Origin: Macrotis lagotis
Taxonomy: Eukaryota > Chordata > Mammalia > Peramelemorphia > Peramelidae
Assembly: GCF_037893015.1 (NCBI RefSeq)
Contig: NC_133660.1
Coordinates: forward strand, 288,583,078-288,647,077
Reading direction: 5' to 3'
DNA: 64,000 nucleotides
The stretch's first letter is position 1. Each line of letters begins with the position of its first letter. Positions 59,401 to 64,000 of the stretch are shown in pieces. The position numbers were made by a program, and so were the translations under genes. Under the pieces are notes generated by a model. It was not told the origin of the DNA. It saw only the letters and a program-made list of their open reading frames with translations, and did not search any database.

Positions 59401-60012
59401 TATTGAGTTATTAGAGTCTTTCTCCCAGCTAAGGATATTTCCAGTTTAATCTTATTCAGTAACAGTTTTTAATCCTCTCCCCCCCCCCCCTCCTTTTTGT
59501 TTCATTTTGCCTTTTCATATGCCTCTTGAGTCTCCTGTTTGGAGTTCAAATTTTCTACTATACTCTGGTCTTTTCCTCAGGAAAAGTTGGAAGTCTTCCA
59601 TTTCATTAAATTTCCATCTTTTGGGGCAGCTAGGTGGTGCAGTGGATAAAGCACTGGCCTTGGAGTCAGGAGTACCTGGGTTCAAATCCGTTCTCAGACA
59701 CTTCATGATTACCTAGCTGTGTGGCCTTGGGCAAGCCACTTAACCCCATTTGCCTTGCAAAAACCTAAAAAAAAGTTGATCTTTTGCCATAGAAGAGAAA
59801 ACTCAGCCTTGCTGGATAGTGGATTCTTGGCTGCATTCCAAGCTTCCTTGCTTGTTTGAATATTGCATTCCAGGCCCTTCAGTCCCTTAATGTTGATGCT
59901 ACCAGGTCCTGGTTAATCCTTACTGTGGCTCTTTGGTATCTATTTCTTTCCAGCTGCTTGCAGGATTTTCTGTTTTATCTGATAGTTCTGGAATTTAGCT
60001 AAACTTTGAAGG
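56471..60012 (-). mobile_element. L1 LINE, internally deleted (A3 copy)
   Basis: Duplicate of the same element. 58084-58572 (minus) still reads as an open RT fragment with [24 protein letters not shown] and IKYLGVYLSK. The endonuclease start is at 58689-58994 with CCLQETHLKQRDTYRVKVKGWNKIYF. It shares the internal deletion and the SINE insertion (59623-59774), so both predate the duplications. Confidence 0.9.
59623..59774 (+). mobile_element. tRNA-derived SINE inside the A3 L1
   Basis: Third copy of the same insertion; begins GGGGCAGCTAGGTGGTGCAG and ends GCAAAAACCTAAAAAAAA. Confidence 0.9.
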
Positions 60013-61549
60013 AAAAAATTACTTCTCTATCTCCCAATATCCTTAAACCATTCGATCTCCCTTACTTCTATCTATCAATAACTAAACATTTTCAGATGAT
60101 CATGCCTTCTTAATATACAATGCTCTCCAACCAATCTTTTACCTTTTCTATTTCTGTTGAATAAGGCATATTCAACCTCAGCTTTATTCCATCTGGTGAA
60201 ATCTAACTGGTAAATTTATGGCTAGGATTTCACATTCCTCTAACGTGTTGCATAGACTTTGCTATTTCCATACAGACACTTGTATTTGTATTGTGACACT
60301 CTGTGTGATGTTAATTGCAGAGTATAGTCTATGGAATTCAATTTGCTGAGAGCAAATTAAAAGTTTAACAACATAAAGGTATACTACAACATAAATAACA
60401 GTAATTTGTGGTTCTGCAAGTCAATATGCGGTGCTTTTCAGGGAGATATGACTGCTCTACAGAATTCAGGAGACACTTTAGGTTTGTTGAACTTTATTTT
60501 GTATAATTGAAAGAAATTACCTAAAGAATAACCTAGACTTGATAAATAATATTGTGGCACTTCTATTTAGCCTATTTTCTTCTCTCATTCATTCCGGATT
60601 ATCTGTAAACAAACTGCAGGAGATCCTTTAGATCACCAGGGCTTCTTGTTTGGGTCCCCTGCTTATCTCATTATACTAACAACACCCTACTGGCTTGCAT
60701 TTCTTTAAGTCTCAAACTCAACATACCTATTTACATCCTAATATAACTTCATCTAATATTGAAAGTATTAAGATTATTATGTAATTATTCAATTATATTA
60801 TTAAAATACCTTGTTTTCATTCTCATAAGGAATTATTATACTAAATTTCAGGAGGAAAAACTTAAACTTGCGCTGGACTAGTGACCATATAATATCACTT
60901 GATAGTATAGTTTATCTGCAAATTCAACACATTAAATAAATATTGATTGAATTTCACATATATAAATAATACCAGACGGTTGAAACTGAACCTCCAAAAA
61001 ACGAACTCTCAATGACATGATTTTACTGAAAAATTACACAACAAAATTGATATTTATGTTATAATTTAAAAGAAAAGAGTAAAATTTATACAATTTTGAA
61101 TAAGAATTTATAAATAATGCAATAATCCCAAACTAGCGTTTCTTCATAGACTATAAGCTCAATAAATTGATGGTAACATAAGTTTCTTGAGGTCATGGGT
61201 TAACTATTTCTCTATAGTCTCTCTCTATATTTACTATATCTCCATAGTTCTATTAGATCTGTCTCTTTCTACATACTAATATGTGTTTTTCTGTGTTTAC
61301 TATCTCTCAATATCATAGTACCTCATCTATAATTGACACAACTAGATGTTTATTGATGGATTTCAATCAGCATTTCCATTCAACAAACATTTTCAACATT
61401 CCACTGAGTGCTGTACTAGGTGTTAGCTACATCAGTTAAATAAGACTATACTGCCCTCTCTCCATTCACAGAATTATAATATAGGGAATGACCTATACAC
61501 AGATAATTTTTATTGTTGCTCAATTAATATGTTGCCACATTTCCTATTT

Positions 61550-61720
61550 TCTTGGCAAAGGTACTGAAGTGGTTAAACATTTTCTGTTCCATGAAGAAAC
61601 TGAGGCAAATGAGGTTAATTGACTTGCTTGAGGTCACTCAGCTAATAAAGTGTCTGGGACAAGATTTGAATTCAGGAAGGAGAATTTTCTTGACTACAAT
61701 ACTGGCACTTTATCAATTTT
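61550..61720 (-). mobile_element. MIR/MAR-type SINE, antisense (A3)
   Basis: Paralogue of 7121-7290, including GAAACTGAGGCAAATGAGG and GGTCACTCAGCTAATAAAGTG. Confidence 0.75.
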
Positions 61721-63969
61721 TCTATCTAAAGGGCCACATAGATAATAATACCAGATAAATACAAGTGAGAGGCACAGGAGTCATTGCTTTATAAGTTTAT
61801 GCATGAAGTTTATTGGAAGTAAAAAATCAGACTTAGAGGCTTATATTTCTAAGAGAACTCCGAAGGCATTGAACCTAATCACATTTTACAGCTCAGTAAA
61901 TTAAGGCCATCCAATGTAAGTACTAATTGTTGCCCTTATGTTGGAAGGTAAGTCTCTTATCTCTAAATGAAGAAAACTTTCTTCAGCACCGTACTGCCTA
62001 TCTCTAAACAGATAATTTTATTTAACTAAGAATTATTCAATATGTACTAAGTACAAGAAATTATATAAGGTATGGAATAAATTCAAAGACAAATTAATGA
62101 TGAAAAGAGATATTCAACAATTCTGGATCATAATAAGAGGTACAAATCTTTTTGAGAAGTAACAAATAGAAGCAATTTTAAGAAAGGTAGAAATGAAATA
62201 CATTCTATACAGTGTTCTAGAATTCTTTCCTCTCTGAAATAATGAACATCATAATGCTCATGTGGAGGAGGAGGATGATAATGATTTATATTAATATGTT
62301 GTGATTTAGAAAACATTGGCAAAGAAGGCTATCCAGGAGAAAAAAGTTCAGATTAGTCCAAGAATAACCACAATATCGTCATCTGGACAATCCCTTTTAA
62401 TCCCATATATCTCCATCTGTGACTCTATTTTCACTGAAGTAAATTCCCTTTTGTTACAGACTACATTTGCATTTAAGTCTCAAACCCAGAGTGCCTACTT
62501 ACATCCTAATACAACTTCATCTAATATTTAAAATATTAAGATTATGTAATAATTCAATTATATTTTAAAATACGTATATATAAAACAAAATGTCAAGTAT
62601 TGCATTATCTGATATAGGTATATGCAAAATTGAGAGGCAGTCTCAAATTGATAATAGTTTAAAACCATGGTGATAGATAAAATTGCTAAGGAAGAGACAT
62701 ATAAGTGAATCAGTTATACCCCTGTATTTTTGAATAGTACTCATGTTTAGGGAGCATGTAGAGATGCCAGTAAATTGTACACAGAAATAGAATTTAATGT
62801 GTTAGGAGAATTGGAATAATAATGTGTGACTTACGCCTGGTGAGTAATTCTTTTCTTCATGTTTGTGCATCTTAACTCTCTCTTTTTTTGGTATGGTTAC
62901 TGTATTACATTTTTTGTTTTTGTTTTTGTTGTCTATCTAAAGAGCCCATTGTTTAGCACAGTTCCTGCTTCATAATAAACAGGTAAGTAGTATTGATGGA
63001 CTGATTTATTGAATTTTGTCCTCTTTGTTTAAGTCCTTCTAATATTTTGGATCCATCAGTTTATGGATAATTTTTTTCTCATCTTTATGACAATATATAC
63101 CTAATGTAGTGCCCCAGAAAGAACAATATTTTGTTAGAAATTTGTTGGAACACATTTGAATACAATGACAGTATGCCTTATTGTGAGATGGGAATAAAGT
63201 ATACATTTGTTCCTCTTCTCTTTTATTATTCATGTGATCTAATATACAATGAGGAAATAACTCAAGGCATACTAAGTCTCTAAGGGAAAGAGAGGAAATA
63301 CAATTGAAGAACTCCTGGAAAGTAGGTTCAAGGAGCTTCCTTTTTGCCAGAAGGACCTTCAGGTTTACACGAATATGCTAAAATATATCTTCATTGCATA
63401 GCACAAGGTCCCCAGTGACTATGGATTCACACAAATCTAAATCAGTTTTATTACATGAACTCAAAGGGTCAATAACATTCCTTGACTTTGGCCTTCATCA
63501 TAGAATTTGAATATGGAACCCCATTCAAAAGAAAGATTGAGGTTTATTCATGTAAACAGCAGAATATCTACAAAAGTAAATTAATGGGAAGCTCATACAA
63601 AGGAATTTTTTAAAACTCTGCCTAAAGAAAAACACTAAGAAAACATGAATATAAGCCTTGTATAGAAGATGTCACTAGAGGAGAATGTTAAAGGTACTTT
63701 GGGATTTCTCGAAGCCTGGAGAAAGTAGAAAATTCCTAATGTGGGACGCAGCCTTTGAACAGGTTTAGGAGAGATGAAATGGCAGGGACCAACAGGAGTG
63801 ACACCAGTATGGATGAAAATAGGATCCAGGTTGGATTGTGCAGAGTTTACCTTGAAATACTATGATCAGGATGAGACTACTAGGAAAGGTTTTAACGAAT
63901 TCATTTATGAAAAAAGTTACTGGATGAATGACTTAAAATAAAAAAATTATACAAATATTTGTTAGGGGG

Positions 63970-63984
63970 ATATATATATATATT
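63970..63984 (+). repeat. (TA)n microsatellite (A3)
   Basis: Short version of the same locus at the window end. Confidence 0.85.
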
Positions 63985-64000
63985 TCTATATGCCTGCAAA

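Larger units (their letters stand above)
56471..64000 (+). repeat. Segmental duplication, segment A copy 3 (cut by window end)
   Basis: Third copy, following OR-3. It starts at the same L1 3' UTR position as A2, so A2 and A3 descend from one rearranged ancestor. It keeps the roughly 790 bp missing from A2 (60920-61720) and runs off the window inside the TA microsatellite. Confidence 0.93.

Noticed and set aside
1-64000. CRISPR-like, operon-like or other novel multi-gene system
   Set aside because: No regularly spaced short repeats and no gene cluster other than the ORs. The repeated blocks are segmental duplications and retroposons.

Overview
The window looks like AT-rich, intron-poor mammalian DNA, almost certainly from a marsupial. 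It is dense in the marsupial tRNA-derived SINE (head ending in a GGCCCTGGAGTCAGGAG-type box and tail GTGGCCTTGGGCAAGCCACTTAACCCC), in marsupial-type L1 elements and in an L1-related element that has ORF1 but no ORF2 (HAL1-like). The SINE tail resembles the form common in Australian marsupials, but I cannot fix the species from sequence alone. There are no rRNA, tRNA, CRISPR or prokaryotic features.

The only host genes I can support are three single-exon olfactory receptors of one subfamily (class II, most like family OR14). OR-1 (13374-14333, minus) is intact. OR-2 (34864-35814, plus) is a pseudogene with a nonsense codon at codon 19. OR-3 (54821-55804, plus) is its intact, almost identical duplicate. 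All three keep a splice-acceptor-like AG exactly 13 nt before the ATG, as expected for OR genes with non-coding 5' exons further upstream.

The layout is dominated by segmental duplication. Segment A (an internally deleted L1 carrying a SINE, followed by about 5 kb of non-coding DNA) occurs three times in the same orientation: A1 1978-10980, A2 36513-44666 and A3 56471 to the window end. Segment B (solo LTR, microsatellites, the OR upstream region and the OR) occurs twice: B1 27562-36512 and B2 44667-56470. B1+A2 (17.1 kb) and B2+A3 (at least 19.3 kb) form a head-to-tail tandem pair. The junction at 44666/44667 joins an old L1 3' end to the middle of a SINE. B2 then gained a 3.2-kb HAL1-like insertion (48889-52083) with clean 12-bp target-site duplications. 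A1 is the older, more diverged copy; next to it lies a remnant of the OR 3' flank without its OR.

The rest (0-1.1 kb, 11.4-13.3 kb, 14.3-27.5 kb) is intergenic DNA with SINEs, old LINE 3' ends, solo LTRs and microsatellites. I found no new multi-gene system. The points most worth a second look are the duplication architecture, the coupled loss of two conserved cysteines in these receptors, the A-to-G-skewed SINE-like units in the HAL1-like element, a hairpin-loop micro-inversion between A1 and A2, and a SINE head with its own tail and target-site duplication.
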